From Hydractinia symbiolongicarpus (lineage: Eukaryota > Cnidaria > Hydrozoa > Anthoathecata > Hydractiniidae): a stretch of 60,000 nucleotides of DNA. The position numbers were made by a program, and so were the translations under genes. Location of the stretch: the NCBI RefSeq assembly GCF_029227915.1, contig NC_079883.1, positions 3,536,001-3,596,000 of the forward strand. Direction: 5' to 3'. Of this stretch, positions 1 through 12,800 are shown piece after piece; positions within the stretch are counted from its first letter, which is position 1; each line of letters opens with the position of its first letter. The notes under the pieces were generated by a model that ran no database searches, was not told the DNA's origin, and worked only from the letters and a program-made list of their open reading frames with translations.

Positions 1-250
1 CTCTGGATGTTATTGTTTATCTTCTTTGCTGTAATGTTTCCATTGAGTAAATAAGTAGGTCACGAAAAAAATTTTACTATCAATATTTTTTTAAATCACT
101 TTTCCAAGCAGGAATCCCCTACAAAAAGATTGTAATAAGATTTCATAAAAAATCAATTTGTTTTTAACTTTGAATGTGGTCAAAAATAAACCCCTGTTTT
201 TTGACATTTCACTACTTCCCCACTAATGCTTAAATTCCAAGTGACCTAAT

Positions 251-2282
251 TGTGGATTGCACTGAGGTTGATCTTGCAATCTAAGGGCTAATGATTGAAC
301 TTCTTTGTGGATTTTTCAGAATGAGAAAATTCACAGTAGCTTTGATAATATAGCCATTTAAATCAAGTGAAAAATTGTGGATAACATTCCACTGTGCATA
401 ACTTGGTAGGGCATTTTCAAACAATAATAAAACAGGTTACAATTGAAATCTGTGGAAAAAATTATGTGGTCTGATAGAGAAAAGAAAATATGGCGGATGA
501 ATTAATGTGGATAACAATGTTATTAGGTTATAATTGTGGATAAACTTTATTTTTTCTTGTAGTACACACATGGGAAGTGCAATAGAATAGTTTGTCATGA
601 ATTTTCCTTTTACCAATGCCCATAAACATTAAATAAACAAAATTTTAGCCCATTGAGTGATATTATGCGATTTACAGTTTAATTTCTTGACCTCAGTAAA
701 TATCATGTTTTCATATTTGAAGTATATTCAAACAGTAGTGCTTGTCTCAACTCCACATCGTGTGTTAAGTTAGGGGGTATAGGAAAAAATAGAGGATAAC
801 CATTATTTAGAGAAAAACAATGTGACATTTTGTGGATAACTTAATCAGGACCCAAATATTCCTGATCTCTACCAGTTTTAATGCATGTTTTTAACAATTT
901 CTAAAAACAACTTATTTAACCATTGTGTTTATTTAAAGTTAGATTTAGTAGTAAAATGAGTAAAACAAAAGTATTTCAATGTGAGCATTGTGGATCTAAA
1001 TTTACAAATCGTCAGAACCAGAGTAGACATAAGCAAGTTGTCAAAAGTCTCAACTCTACACCTGTCATTCCTGCAAAAAAAGTTTTAACCGTAAGGATAG
1101 TTTAAATAGACATCACAAGTCATGCAAAGGGAGTGATAAAGCTAGTAATAAGTGCAACGAGTGTAGAACAGTTGTTAAGACAAAATGCCATGTTAATCAA
1201 CACAAACACCAGATTCGCCAAAGTCCATCAATATCAAAACAAAGAGCAACGAAAAGGATAAGTATCATTAACGAAAGCATTCTTGATCTGCCAGTGAAAA
1301 CACAAAACCTAATTGATTTGAGCATGTTAATGGAATACTTTAGTGCTGAACCCTCAAATAAACCAGAATTTATGGTGCTATATTTCTCATAGGACATTAT
1401 TAAGAGCACCAATTTGATACAAAGAATGGTAAAATGTACAAGGAGTGTAAAAAACGGTTGCTTTTTATAAAGAGTCAGTGGTTTATCCTTTTGTGTCTGT
1501 CAAAGAGAGAGGTGAAAAGCTGTTCATCAGCAATGAACTCATGGTTGAAATCATAAATCATGTTGAGAACAATGGTTTTGCACCAATTTAGCTTTCTTTA
1601 TAACTTTCATAGCTTTTTATCATTTTAGTCATTTGTTCTATTACGATTTTATTGCTAGGAATTTCGATCATTCTCAGGTGCATCATAAACAATTATTTTT
1701 TAAAAAATTTCTGATTTTAAAATTGATGCTGAGCCTTATACAAGTGCCTTGTTTTTTTGCAATACCATAAGTGTACCAGTTACATATGAAGCATCCACAA
1801 TTTTTCACTTAAATTACTTTCCCCAGTGTGTTCCTCATTTTTTTTTCTTTCGAAACTTCAGTTTCTTAGTTATGGTTCCTTACAAATTTTTTTTTTTTGT
1901 TTATGTTTAATCATTGTAGACCAGTGTTATTTTTTTGATGTTGTTATATTTCAAAGGATATTTTCTGCAAAGTATCACTCAAAACAGAAATATTGTTCTT
2001 TAAAACCAGTCAGCTTGATCCCAATATATATTTTAGTGTGCTTTTAAACCAACTACATTCTGCTATCCTCTGAAATTTGAATTTTATAAAAGCCCCTTTT
2101 TTCATATATTGTTATCCACAAAACGTCACTTCGATGCAAAATCATAAATTACCGCCCATATTTTTGTTGCTACAATATTAGCCTTTTTTAAGTTTGCGAT
2201 AACAGAACTGTTGCAATCCACAGATATGACACTATGAAAATAGGTACATAATACTTAAGTTAAAAACTAACCATAATCCACG
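251..2282. mobile_element. Candidate decayed DNA transposon with TGTGGATAA subterminal repeats
   Basis: The motif TGTGGAT(AA) recurs in forward orientation at about 251, 306, 376, 506, 535 and 831. Its complement, ATCCAC(A), recurs at about 1793, 2113, 2216 and 2276, and once more at 3160 beyond a nested repeat. Short motifs facing each other around a coding remnant (956-1590) are typical of subterminal repeats in cut-and-paste DNA transposons. True ends and a target-site duplication were not identified, so the span is approximate. Single copies of the motif near 7406 and 9911 may be fragments of relatives. The superfamily is unknown. Confidence 0.4.
956..1590 (+). pseudogene. Frameshifted C2H2 zinc-finger ORF remnant, transposon-like
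   Basis: An ATG at 956 opens a frame with one C2H2 finger (FQCEHCGSKF, then RHKQ). A second finger (CHSCKKSFNRKDSLNRHH) begins at 1063 in another frame and is followed by a cysteine- and histidine-containing stretch that stops near 1390. A third frame from about 1467 ends in NHVENNGFAPI and a stop near 1590. At least two frame changes without splice signals show decay. The surrounding TGTGGATAA motifs suggest it was the coding part of a DNA transposon, but no transposase catalytic motif was recognised. A degenerate host zinc-finger gene is the alternative. Confidence 0.5.
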
Positions 2283-2358
2283 AAAACACCACTAAAATGC
2301 TCAAAATTTTATCTCCTGGCTGTATCTATGATAAGTATAACTAATCATTTTACTAAAA

Positions 2359-3083
2359 ACAAGAAGCCCTGAGGGCTCTAAGAATTTCCGCTTGCTACCA
2401 AAATATTTGATGACAACCTACTAATTCGTTGTGTTATCGTGCCAAACATTCGAAGAGTTTTGGTGCATGAAGCTCTGAAGATAAAGCACACAAGTGACAT
2501 TATATGTTATAACAACCGCAAACAAAACGCAATGTTTCATAATAAACTCACATTTAAAAAAAAATTGCTAACAAAAATACAGCCTATCATTCATGGTTGA
2601 AAGTCTTGCGGTTGAGACGTTTATGGTCTTAAACGGCATTTAGTTGACAAAATATCAAAAATTTGATGTGACCAACATTTTCAGCATACCTTCTTTATTA
2701 ACTCTGTCAATTTTTGTCGAAAATAAAGTAGTTTTAATTTTTGGACAAATTTTGGCCTAAAATGACATTTAGGTGACAAAAATCAAAATTATGATGTCAC
2801 CATTATGTTCAGCATACCTTTTTTGTTAAGTGTGCCAAATTTTGTCCAATTTTGGCCTGAAACATCATTTAGATGATTTCCCAGTACTTGGGAGCTTGGG
2901 TACGAAGTTTTAATCTGTGACGTTCAATTGACCATTTAGGACAGGGTTAGTTAGTCAGTTCAATACTATCCTCCTCTCAGATGAACGTGAAATCCCAGGG
3001 TCGATTTTTTCTCAAAAAATGCTCTGAAAGAAAAAAACGACGGTTTTAAAGAATTTCCTACGCCTTCGGGCGCGGAAATTCAA
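2359..3083 (+). mobile_element. Hairpin-ended dispersed repeat, copy 1
   Basis: It starts with AACAAGAAGCCCTGAGGGCT and ends with CCTTCGGGCGCGGAAATTCA. The two ends carry inverted GAATTTCCGC/GCGGAAATTC, and each has its own small palindrome (AGCCCTGAGGGCT on the left, CGCCTTCGGGCG on the right, which would fold as a TTCG-loop hairpin). The interior has imperfect tandem units of about 120 bp built on GGCCTAAAATGACATTTAGG. The same structure returns at 35804-36611 (inverted) and 46295-46650 (internally deleted). It has no coding capacity. It could be a MITE or a Helitron-like element; the class is unresolved. Confidence 0.75.
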
Positions 3084-3803
3084 TTAGACAAAACAATGAC
3101 TAGTGCTGGGTGGAAATTTGTGGCTGACAATCTAGTGAGTCTCCCAAAATTACTCTGTAATCCACAAAATGTCTCTTCAAAACTGATTTCAAACTACTAC
3201 ATGTCATCCAACCAAAGCTTGTCCGAAAATTTCAAGTGAAAATTCCTGTTTATTCGAAATTTTAATGTCACACCATTTTTGACCATGTTTCTTTATGCTA
3301 TATTATAACCATATCTTTTAGCATTCCATTTAAGGGGTCATGGTTTGCATTTCGCGTTTCACAAACTGTTTTTTTAAAAATAAACTTATAAACACTTTGA
3401 AACAGAAATATAACATTTTGAAATAGAGATATAACATTTCACGTTATTGTTTTGTTTTGTGATGCCAATTTGTTAGTTTAGCTTGTATTTTACTAAACAT
3501 TGCAAATATGTAAGTGCAAATATACAAATACAAAATATACATTAGTTGTGATTGTGTTATGATTGGTTTAAAATTTGCTAACTGTTTTCACTGGTCATTT
3601 TATAATTTGATCAGGAATCACTTTATATTTTATAAATATAACACTGCCTTTATTAATTTTGCTAATAGCAATAATAATTTATACCACTATTATTATTCTT
3701 TCCCTAAAAGTGTATTGGTGTTTAAATAAAGAAAGTATTATTTCTGTGTTTTACTTTTTTCATGATTATAATATTAACTTTTATTAAGTACATTTTTTTA
3801 TAG

Positions 3804-6800
3804 GCATGGCCCTTCGATTCCTCAAGGTATTTACAAATTTGAATTAATTGTTTTGTATTTAAATCACATCTCTATTTTTGTCTTTTTTATATTTTCTATT
3901 GATTTTCTATGGATGTTTTATGGATATTCTTTAATTTACCACTTATACTTTTGTGGGGGAATACATATATCAATTGAAAAACATTAATTTGAGAACGTTT
4001 GATATCCGTAAATCACATAGGAACATTTTTGTTAATGTACATTTTCCTAGATGAGATGATGGTTTCATCTTTTCCTTGCTCACCCCTGAACCTAAACTTG
4101 CACATCAGCTCAACTGACTTGCTACTATTCTGATTGGAGTTTCTCAGAATATTTTCTATCGCTAATATTATAATATTGCATCTCAGTCTATTTAAATTCT
4201 TAAATGAAACTTCTAAGAATTTTACGAAGTCAGAATACTGTCTCTTCTCTTTTTACCTTTTTTCAGAAAGTTTTATTTTCTTTGTGTTATGTTGTTACAA
4301 TGTGCGATGAAAGATGTATTAGAGATCTCTGTAACTATAGCAATGGCTTTATTATTATTATCTTTGAAAAATTTTTATGGAAATTTGGTTCTTGCTATTG
4401 TCCAGAAACTTAGTTTATCGAAGGGTTGTATACTTTCTATATGATGTGTTGTTTATGTTTTAGTTACATGACTCAAATTCTGGTTAATGTGAGTGGACCA
4501 TATGAATTTTTGGTTGATATTACAAGAACAAAACCCATGAACCATAAACCGTTAAGGTAACACATCAGATTTTCATTTCTTTTTAAAAAAAGTTTTGTTT
4601 ACGAATTGTCTTTACTTTTTTTCAGATGCATCTACCGTAATGATTCAATTAAGCGCCCAGCATTTTTTAAGCGGCCAGCATTTTTTAAGCGCCCCTTTCG
4701 AACAAGTGCCCCTCTCGAATAAGCGCCCAGGTAATTTCCTCAAAGTTCAGTAAGCGCCCAGCACTTATTAAGTTCCCCCTAGAATAAGCGCCCATCTGAT
4801 AAAAGGCGGAGGTTAATCGAAAAAAACTACCATGAGAAACTGGGCGCTTATTTGAAAATTTTACTTTCTTATTTTATATTGAGAATAAAAAAAACATATT
4901 TTATCTTTTCTATATTTCTATATTACATAAATAGGGAATTTCCTATGCAATCCTTTCTTTTTATGTTTTAACTCCAAAGTTGAAAACAAAATTGAAAATT
5001 ACCGTTGTCTTTAATTTGTCCAAAATTAGGAAAAATTTATAAGTGCCCAGCATTTTTTAAGAGCCCTCCTCAATTAAGCGCCCATGCGAAAAATTAAAAA
5101 ATTTAATAAGCACCTAGCGCTTGTTCGGATCATTACGGTATTTTAATTTTTCAAAAAAATAATATTTAATATAATATTATGAAATTTTCTAATGTAGACT
5201 ATTTTTTTCATTTTAGAAAATCTGTTCTCCAGAAATTTGATCAAACCATGAAAAAGTAAAGTTAATTTTTGTTAATTTTTATATCAAAACATATTTTTTA
5301 TCTTCTTCAGACCATTTAAATTTGAATAGTTGGTCATTATTATTTTATAACTTCAAACAGAAAGGCAAGATAGGGTGGATACGTTGATATATATTTTTAA
5401 AAAAGTTAGTTTTCTCCTGTCCTACTGTCTGTGAAAGTTGTGTTAGCCTTGATAAGTGGTATTTCACTTGATTGCCTTGCTCATTAAAGCCACACCTAGC
5501 CTTGACAATGTAAAAGGGGAACTACTATAGCGTATTTTATTCAAAAAAAAGTGAATCCTTAATTCGGCAGTTAATGATGAACAGAATTTCAAATATAGTT
5601 GAACTTTTTTAAAAGACATTTGGCACCTAAAAAAACCTTCATGAAGACGAAAATACTCATTCACCTCTGTTACTTTAAGTAACTTTACGTTATATTAAAA
5701 TTTTCTTTAGATTAGATTTTACAACACATTTATGTGGTAAACTATGTTTTGTTGACTCTACCCAGTGCACTAACTAATTCTTAACTTAATATTTAGCTTG
5801 GATTTTTCTGACCAGCTTCTGGTGCAGTTACAATTATTTCCTGACCATCCAGCTGCTTCAAAGATACCTGAGACAATAACAAAGGGTTCACCATTATTTT
5901 GCTTCTCGCCAAGCTCAAATGCACCAGTAAGCAGATATTTTTGTCTGCCAATTTGTGACTATCGTAATTTATTTTATTGGACGTTTCTCTACCTATTGTG
6001 TTTTTACAATTTGTATGCACAATTTGTTTATAAACAATTTGTTAAATATATACTTTTGCATATATACTTTTAACATGATTAATTATTTTTTAGATATTAG
6101 CCCTGCAATATGGCAGCAAAGCAAAGTATGTGAAGTTTTTACAATTTTTATATCACAAGATTAATGATTGAAATTTTTAACTTCCTTCATTTTAAAAAGT
6201 GAAGGCTAACTAGTATTCTCGCTATAAATGTTTTGAACGCTAAATAAAATAATCATTTGCATAACTAATTGAAAATACTTTCCTGATGCTTTCCTACTAT
6301 GCTATAGTGAATGGGCGGGCAAAATATTTTTTGTGAAAAACAACAACATAGACTATTATTATTTGCCTGCATATTTTTTCAATATTTTTTCACCCTACTT
6401 ACTTCTTAGGAAATCTTCGAAATCACCTGAAGCTCAATTTGCAAGTTACTGGAGACATGTTGTCTGTATGGACACAAGAACATGGTAGGTTGTATGTGGA
6501 AATCTGTATGATAAGTGGTTATGGTAGGTTGTATGTGGAAATCTGTATGATATGTAGCTATTTCATGCAACGTTTTTTACTGATTAATATGTGATCATTA
6601 TTTAAGGTCGAAGTGGTTTCATTGTCACCGAATAAGCATGTTGCCAGAGCATGATAGGTAAATATTTTACAACATGTGTATGTTTTATTTTTGTTTTTTA
6701 AATATTTGTTTTTCTATCACTTAGTGTACTTTAAATTTTTCTTAATTTCCAGCAGTGATCAGTTGGTCAATGCAGTTAATTGTAAAAATGTGTTTTAGAC

Positions 6801-9800
6801 CAATAACAAAAGATTTATTCATTCCTACATCCACTGGTCACTATCCACCACTCCACTGTCGAGCTTCAATGTCTGCTTTTAATCGCTTGTTAAAAGAATG
6901 GTGTTCATTTGTCTTGCTGGAGAACCATTCATACGTAAAGTTTATCTCAAAGTATGTCACTTATAGACTGTTTAGGGCCAGATGTAAATTCTTTAAGAAA
7001 ATTTGATACACATGCACCTTACAAATAAGGTTTTGTTACAGTACTTTTAATTAAAGTGCTTCTTCTCCCAGCAGTTCAACAGCAGTTCACAACTGTATTT
7101 TTCATTACTCATATTTTTTTAGCTCACCAGAGGAAAGACCGTACACATTTTGTTTGCTGCGTTTAATTTTTAAAGGTCATTGTATTGGTTTGCGGTTAGC
7201 ATTTTTAGGCGGTACACCGGGGAAAAAAAGAAGTCAGGTATAAAGTTTGTTCTGCAGGGCCATTAATGGTTCAGATTAAAAACTAAAAAAGAATAACCTC
7301 TGACATAATTTTTACCCTCTGTAATAATTTTCATTAAAACCCCAATAATTTTTTGGGCAAAAGTTTTCTCTGCCCAAATATTAATTGGTCCGAAATTATA
7401 AGTTATCCACAATTATATCTTGCTTAGACTCGTTTGTCACAGTAAATAATGTGGGAAACAAAAGATATTTTTTTTCTATTGGAATAAGTATTGTTATTTT
7501 TTTCTAAGCGAAATTTTATTAATCTCCTAAAAAACTGCTGTGATGCCAAATTTACCACCATTTTTTAGTCTAATTTTTTTGACTGCAACAAAAAATGTAT
7601 CTGAAAAACTGAATTTAAAGATTTAGCACCCTCTATTTTTCTTTAGATAACTGAAGACTTCAAAATGCAACTGACAAAGTTAACTGCACCTATACATAAA
7701 GTTAATGTAAAAGATGATAGTGTGATGGAATCCTCTTCAAAGTACAATTCAAGCGAATCACTGTGTGTCATATTTTTGACGAAACTATTTGAGAGAATTC
7801 TAGTCAAGTATGTTTTTATAATTTGTAGTTCTGTAGTTAACAGTTATATAATTATTTCTTAACTTTTAAATATTCAAATACAGTTCAAAATTAATACTCC
7901 TGAAATTGTTTGCAAACGATCATCTGCGAGAATTATTATTATTCACAAACTTTATCATTTTTTTACTTGCGTAATTAATTTTGTACAAAAATAAGTCCCC
8001 TTAAAATTTAAAAACAGTGTTTAGTAGAAATATTAAATGTCGTGAGCAAAATTTCACGTTTTTGAAAACATTTTTCGCGGACAAGAATTGAAAAACAAAA
8101 ATATAATTAGTTGAAAGCTTGTATGTCAAAATTTCAGTTTTGTTTTTGAATCTTTTTACTGAACTTCACATCTTGCAATTTGATAAAGACTAAAGACTTT
8201 AGCTACTTTATAACTTTGTAAAAAAAATAAAAATAGTTAAACTAATCTGTTTTATTAAACAGAAATAAGGTCATGATTTAATTTCATATGCCTAACCCAC
8301 TAAACAATAAAGATCTTTTAGAACTGTAACATATCAACATATGGGGGAGTCGACTAGAAACATGGGGAAGGATTATCTACGAAAGTGGGAATTATTATCC
8401 GCATCTTACAATCTCTGATAAAAAAATGACTGAAAAAGTTAATTGGTATATTTAAATTTTGATATACAGATATGATTCAATTCCCGATGAAATCCGTTGT
8501 GGTGTATCTGAATTACAAGAGACAAAAATAGTAGATGAGAAGTTGAACCTGTCAACAAGAGCTTCACAACCAGCACCGCGTAGTGTTTTATCACAATATT
8601 TGTTTAATCAAAGATGGGTGTGGTTAATGGGACCGACAGAAAACGCTATGTTAGAAGAAAAAGACATAGCTCAGATGCTCGAAGCTATCATGAAGTAAGA
8701 AATAGTGTTATGACTTAACCCTTGAAATTTGTTATTCTTTATTTGAATTTTTTTTAACTTTTATTTTTTATGATTAAACCAGCAGTTATGAATTTATTTT
8801 TATTTACAGGCAAAGGTTGCATGAAGGTTTTCATTTTTGCAGCAGCAACAAGGGAATTATTAGTTTAGTGAAAGAAGTACAAGTTGTGGTAAGAAACCCA
8901 ACAAGTAAACTTGTTTTCACATATTTCCATGTTATCGTCATTGTTTTCTTTACCTCCTATGAGTGTGACTGGATGTTTTCATCGAATAAAAAATATTCAT
9001 TTCTTAGAATGGTTTAAATATTTACCAATTTGTTTATCTGCTTTGTATGACACTGCAAAGCTAAGACAAAATGACACATTTTAGCCACTTTTAAATTAGT
9101 AGAAACTTTACTTAACAAGTAACAATGTTTCGAATCAAATTGTAGGTTGATTCATCTGAAGACAACATGTCGAACTGTAGTGTTATTCAATATGTTATAT
9201 TCCCTCCTCATAACCAACTCATACAGAAAATCACACCAAATGATGATTCAGTGGAAAGTGATCGCATTCAAGAAGTTGAGGGCAACTTGCAAATGGTTAT
9301 CGAGGTCTGGGTTGAGCCCCAGGTTGGAACAATGGATGTTCAAAACTCTCCGCTAGATTACATTCATGGTGTTGAGTATAACAAAGTACCGGAAAAGGTG
9401 AGAAAGTTTTAGCAGCTTTTGAGATATATTTTAGAATTCCGTCTTTTGATTGGAAGGCAAATTTTGCTTTGTAGATGTTTGAGGTTGATGCACAAATTGT
9501 TACAGAAATAAGCAGTTATATATTGATACACAAATCATGCGTTGTCAAATCGATTATAAACGACTTTCCGGATGAAGATACAGTGTGGCCAACGATACCA
9601 ACAAATATTTTTAACTCTTCTTCAATCATTGACATTCCATTTTTGTTCCAAATTTTACCACTGCTTTATAAATCAAGACTAGTTCTAAGCATGTACCCTT
9701 TAATGAAGAGCATACCTCAAGGTAGGTATTGTAACTATATTTCTTAGGTATTCTTTTTATATATATTTCTAATTTATTATAATTTTGGCTAAAAAACTTG

Positions 9801-12800
9801 TTGTACAACAGGGAATTTGGTTTGTATGTTGCAAGGGTTTTAATCTCTGTTATCTGAAGGAATGGAATCAAAATTTCTTTTCACAAACACAATTGTGAAG
9901 TCATCAAGTTTATCCACAGCCATGTAATCTTAAAGTCCATTTTTGTGACCATATAACGCTCTATAGTTTCAAAGATTTTTTATGAGGACATAACAAATGC
10001 TAAACCAGACCTATTAATAAGGGGAGAGCAATTGCTCTTGCTTACGCAAAGGCTCGCCCAATTCTAAGAAATTAGATGTTCCCCCATTTCCACAAAATTT
10101 TGTCTGGTTGAGCAATACCAATTCATCCACATGGAGATCTATGTTATCTTTCTTATTATTTACAGTAAAATAGATAAAAAAGATAACATAAAATAAATAA
10201 AAAAGACTTGTGTTAAACTATGCGTTGATAATCTTATTCTCTTTATTTAAATTACTCGCCCAGTTTAAATTATTGTACCCTTGGGGGTGCGATTTATAGC
10301 TCTAGTTTTATTTTCTTATTGATAGGCCTGCTAAACTGATTTATAAATTTTAGGTTTAAACAATTTAATTGTACTTTAATGAATAGTATTTCTAGAAACT
10401 TATTTTTATAATAATTTTAACTCACTTTTACATATAACAATAGGATAGCAGGTAGGTTGTATTAGTTTATGATTTAAAATTGCTTTTTTAAAATTTGTAG
10501 ATAATTTGCCAGCTGACACAACCGATCAAAATGATGTGCTACTAATGTACCTGTCTGGTACTCTGGAGAGATTGAATGATCACAAGCTCATCCTTCGTCC
10601 CAATGAAAACAAACAAATTTGTGATTTTATTAAAGAGAGATGTGTGCAGAACAATATGAGGATATGGAATGGTGATACGAATGCACCTGTTTTTAGACAG
10701 CATATTGAGGATGTTGAAATCAACTTGCAATGTTATTTAAAATCATTTGGTTCACGTCTTATTATAATGTTTACGCCAGTGAGTGTAAAAGATTTGAGTT
10801 TACTTCTGGAACAACCCAAAGATGAAATGCTTACAGGTAGGAAGAAATATTTTACTGAACCTAATTTAAAAATTGTCTCTATGAAAATTCAGATTTTATC
10901 TTGGTATGTCATTCCCCATTCTTTTTTGTCTTAGATCGATCAGTATCAGTAAACAGTGATCTTCCATCAAACCCAACATTAGTTGGAAGGAGACACCTAC
11001 CATTTTTTATTTTTGAATGTGAGTATCAGATGGTGAAAAAAATTCCACAAACATATGCATGCTATGATCAAGACATCTTGCAGGATTATACGCAAGCACT
11101 TAGTGAAAGTGCTCTCACACCTCGCCACATTAACCAAAAATTGCCTGAAGACAGATCAAGAGAAATAGCTATTTTTTGTCAGGCTTTATATGATCATTAT
11201 TTCTGGGCACTTGTTAGTGGCGTGTACAGCTGTTTGTTAGGGGGTTATATACTAGACGCAGATGATGTGGAACTCTCTATTGAGTTAGTATGCGAGGAAT
11301 CAATTCAAGAAATTGACATTACAAACTTTATTCAAACTATATGCAGTCATTATAGAACGAATACCTACAGCATGGATGTGTTTGTTTCAGAGGATGTTTT
11401 TGACTCAATCCATGTTCCGCTGAATAAAAGCTTGTCCCGCTTAAAGAAAAGAAGTTCAAGTGGCTCGTCATCAATATTAAGCAGCAAGACGTCACTTAAA
11501 TCAAAGACTAAGGAGTGTGAAAACATTGCATTGCATGATGAAATCAAAGCTCTCTTTATGGAGATTTTAGAACAATACTTTCAACCTGTACCTAACGATC
11601 CCTATTTCATGTTTTTCTCCAATACACTGAATGAAAATGTTGAAGATGTTCATAGTGATGATCAGGTAGCCTTTTATTTACTGCCTCTTTGGGCGTTTAG
11701 TATTCGATAGGGGGTGTTGTTTCTTTCAAATAAAATTTGAGAGGAAATGAACCAAAAAATTTTTTTTAAAAGAGGATTGTGGAACAGAATTATGTTGTCT
11801 TTAAACAAGTCTATTATTTGATTCACTTAAATAAAGTTTTGTATATTTTTTATATAAGGATGTGTTTTTTGTAAATAAGTGGTATAAAAAACGCGAAATG
11901 GGGTATGTAAATTTTTAGGTCGAGGCTTCTAGTGCACGTAGTTCAATCAGCCATTCAACTGACCTTGAAGAGACAGAGAGTATATCAACACCTTGTACAG
12001 AAAGCGACAACCAAACAGATGAACTGGAAAGTCTGCCAGCAGATGCCCTGGAAGTTAGTGAAGTAAACGATGGCCAAAGACCTTTGTTTTTGCATTTAAC
12101 CTGCTCTTGTCACTATAAGAGTCAAGTTGGCAATACCATTAGACCAATATCAGTTACCACTCTTCCAACATGCCTTGGTGAGTCAAAACTTGGTTTATAT
12201 ATTTTCATCCTCAGCCTTAAAAATATCGTGAACATGATTGGCTCAGAGGAATAAAATAAACATATTTTCATTAGAGTGCTTATTATTATATTCTTATTAT
12301 TTTGAGTGCAATTCTCCCTATTGAAATTGCTAAATATTGAAAAACGTTTTGTTAAGAAAAGAGTATTTTTATGTTATTTTTAAATTTTATGTTATTTCTT
12401 TAGTTGACATACTAACCAAACTTGATGATTTTGGTCGAGACATTGATTGTTCTTCCAAAGCATTTTCAGTTACATTGGATTTGATCTGCCTTACTCAGCC
12501 AAGTGAGCCTGAAGAAGGCAGTGAATGGAAAACACCAAAAGAAATTGTGTTACAGAGACGAGATTCTTGTGATAGCTATTATTCTGCCCAATCACAAGAC
12601 TCGGAAAGGCAAAGAAGACAGAGGTTATTATCACAACTTTCACAAGATGAAAGGTATATTTAGCTTCTTTTCACCAGTAATTGTATTCTGTCTCCAACAT
12701 GGCTGCTGGGAGCACTTTGTACTAAACATATACAGAATACATGTGGACTTTGCCAATTGATGCACTAAAGTCTAAAGGGTCCTCTGAATAGTTGTACTGT

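Larger units (their letters stand above)
1..3803. other. Left flank without host exons, probably SZT2 intron
   Basis: No exon with plausible splice sites and coding character was found here apart from the decayed zinc-finger locus listed separately. The first SZT2 exon seen, at 3804, corresponds to about residue 450 of the vertebrate protein, so earlier exons must lie upstream and this stretch is most simply a large intron filled with repeats. A missed short exon cannot be excluded. The longest open frames around 1826-2047 and 3514-3729 are AT-rich, low in complexity and unconvincing. Confidence 0.5.

Noticed and set aside
376-2120. TTATCCACA/TGTGGATAA motifs resembling bacterial DnaA boxes and a replication origin
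   Set aside because: The window has introns, large multi-exon animal genes and no bacterial gene. The motifs fit subterminal transposon repeats instead.
3804-3826. MALRFLK at 3806 as the start codon of the SZT2 gene
   Set aside because: The other frame (AWPFDSS) continues in phase into exon 2 and matches the internal SZT2 region, and a tatag acceptor precedes it. The ATG frame does not join.
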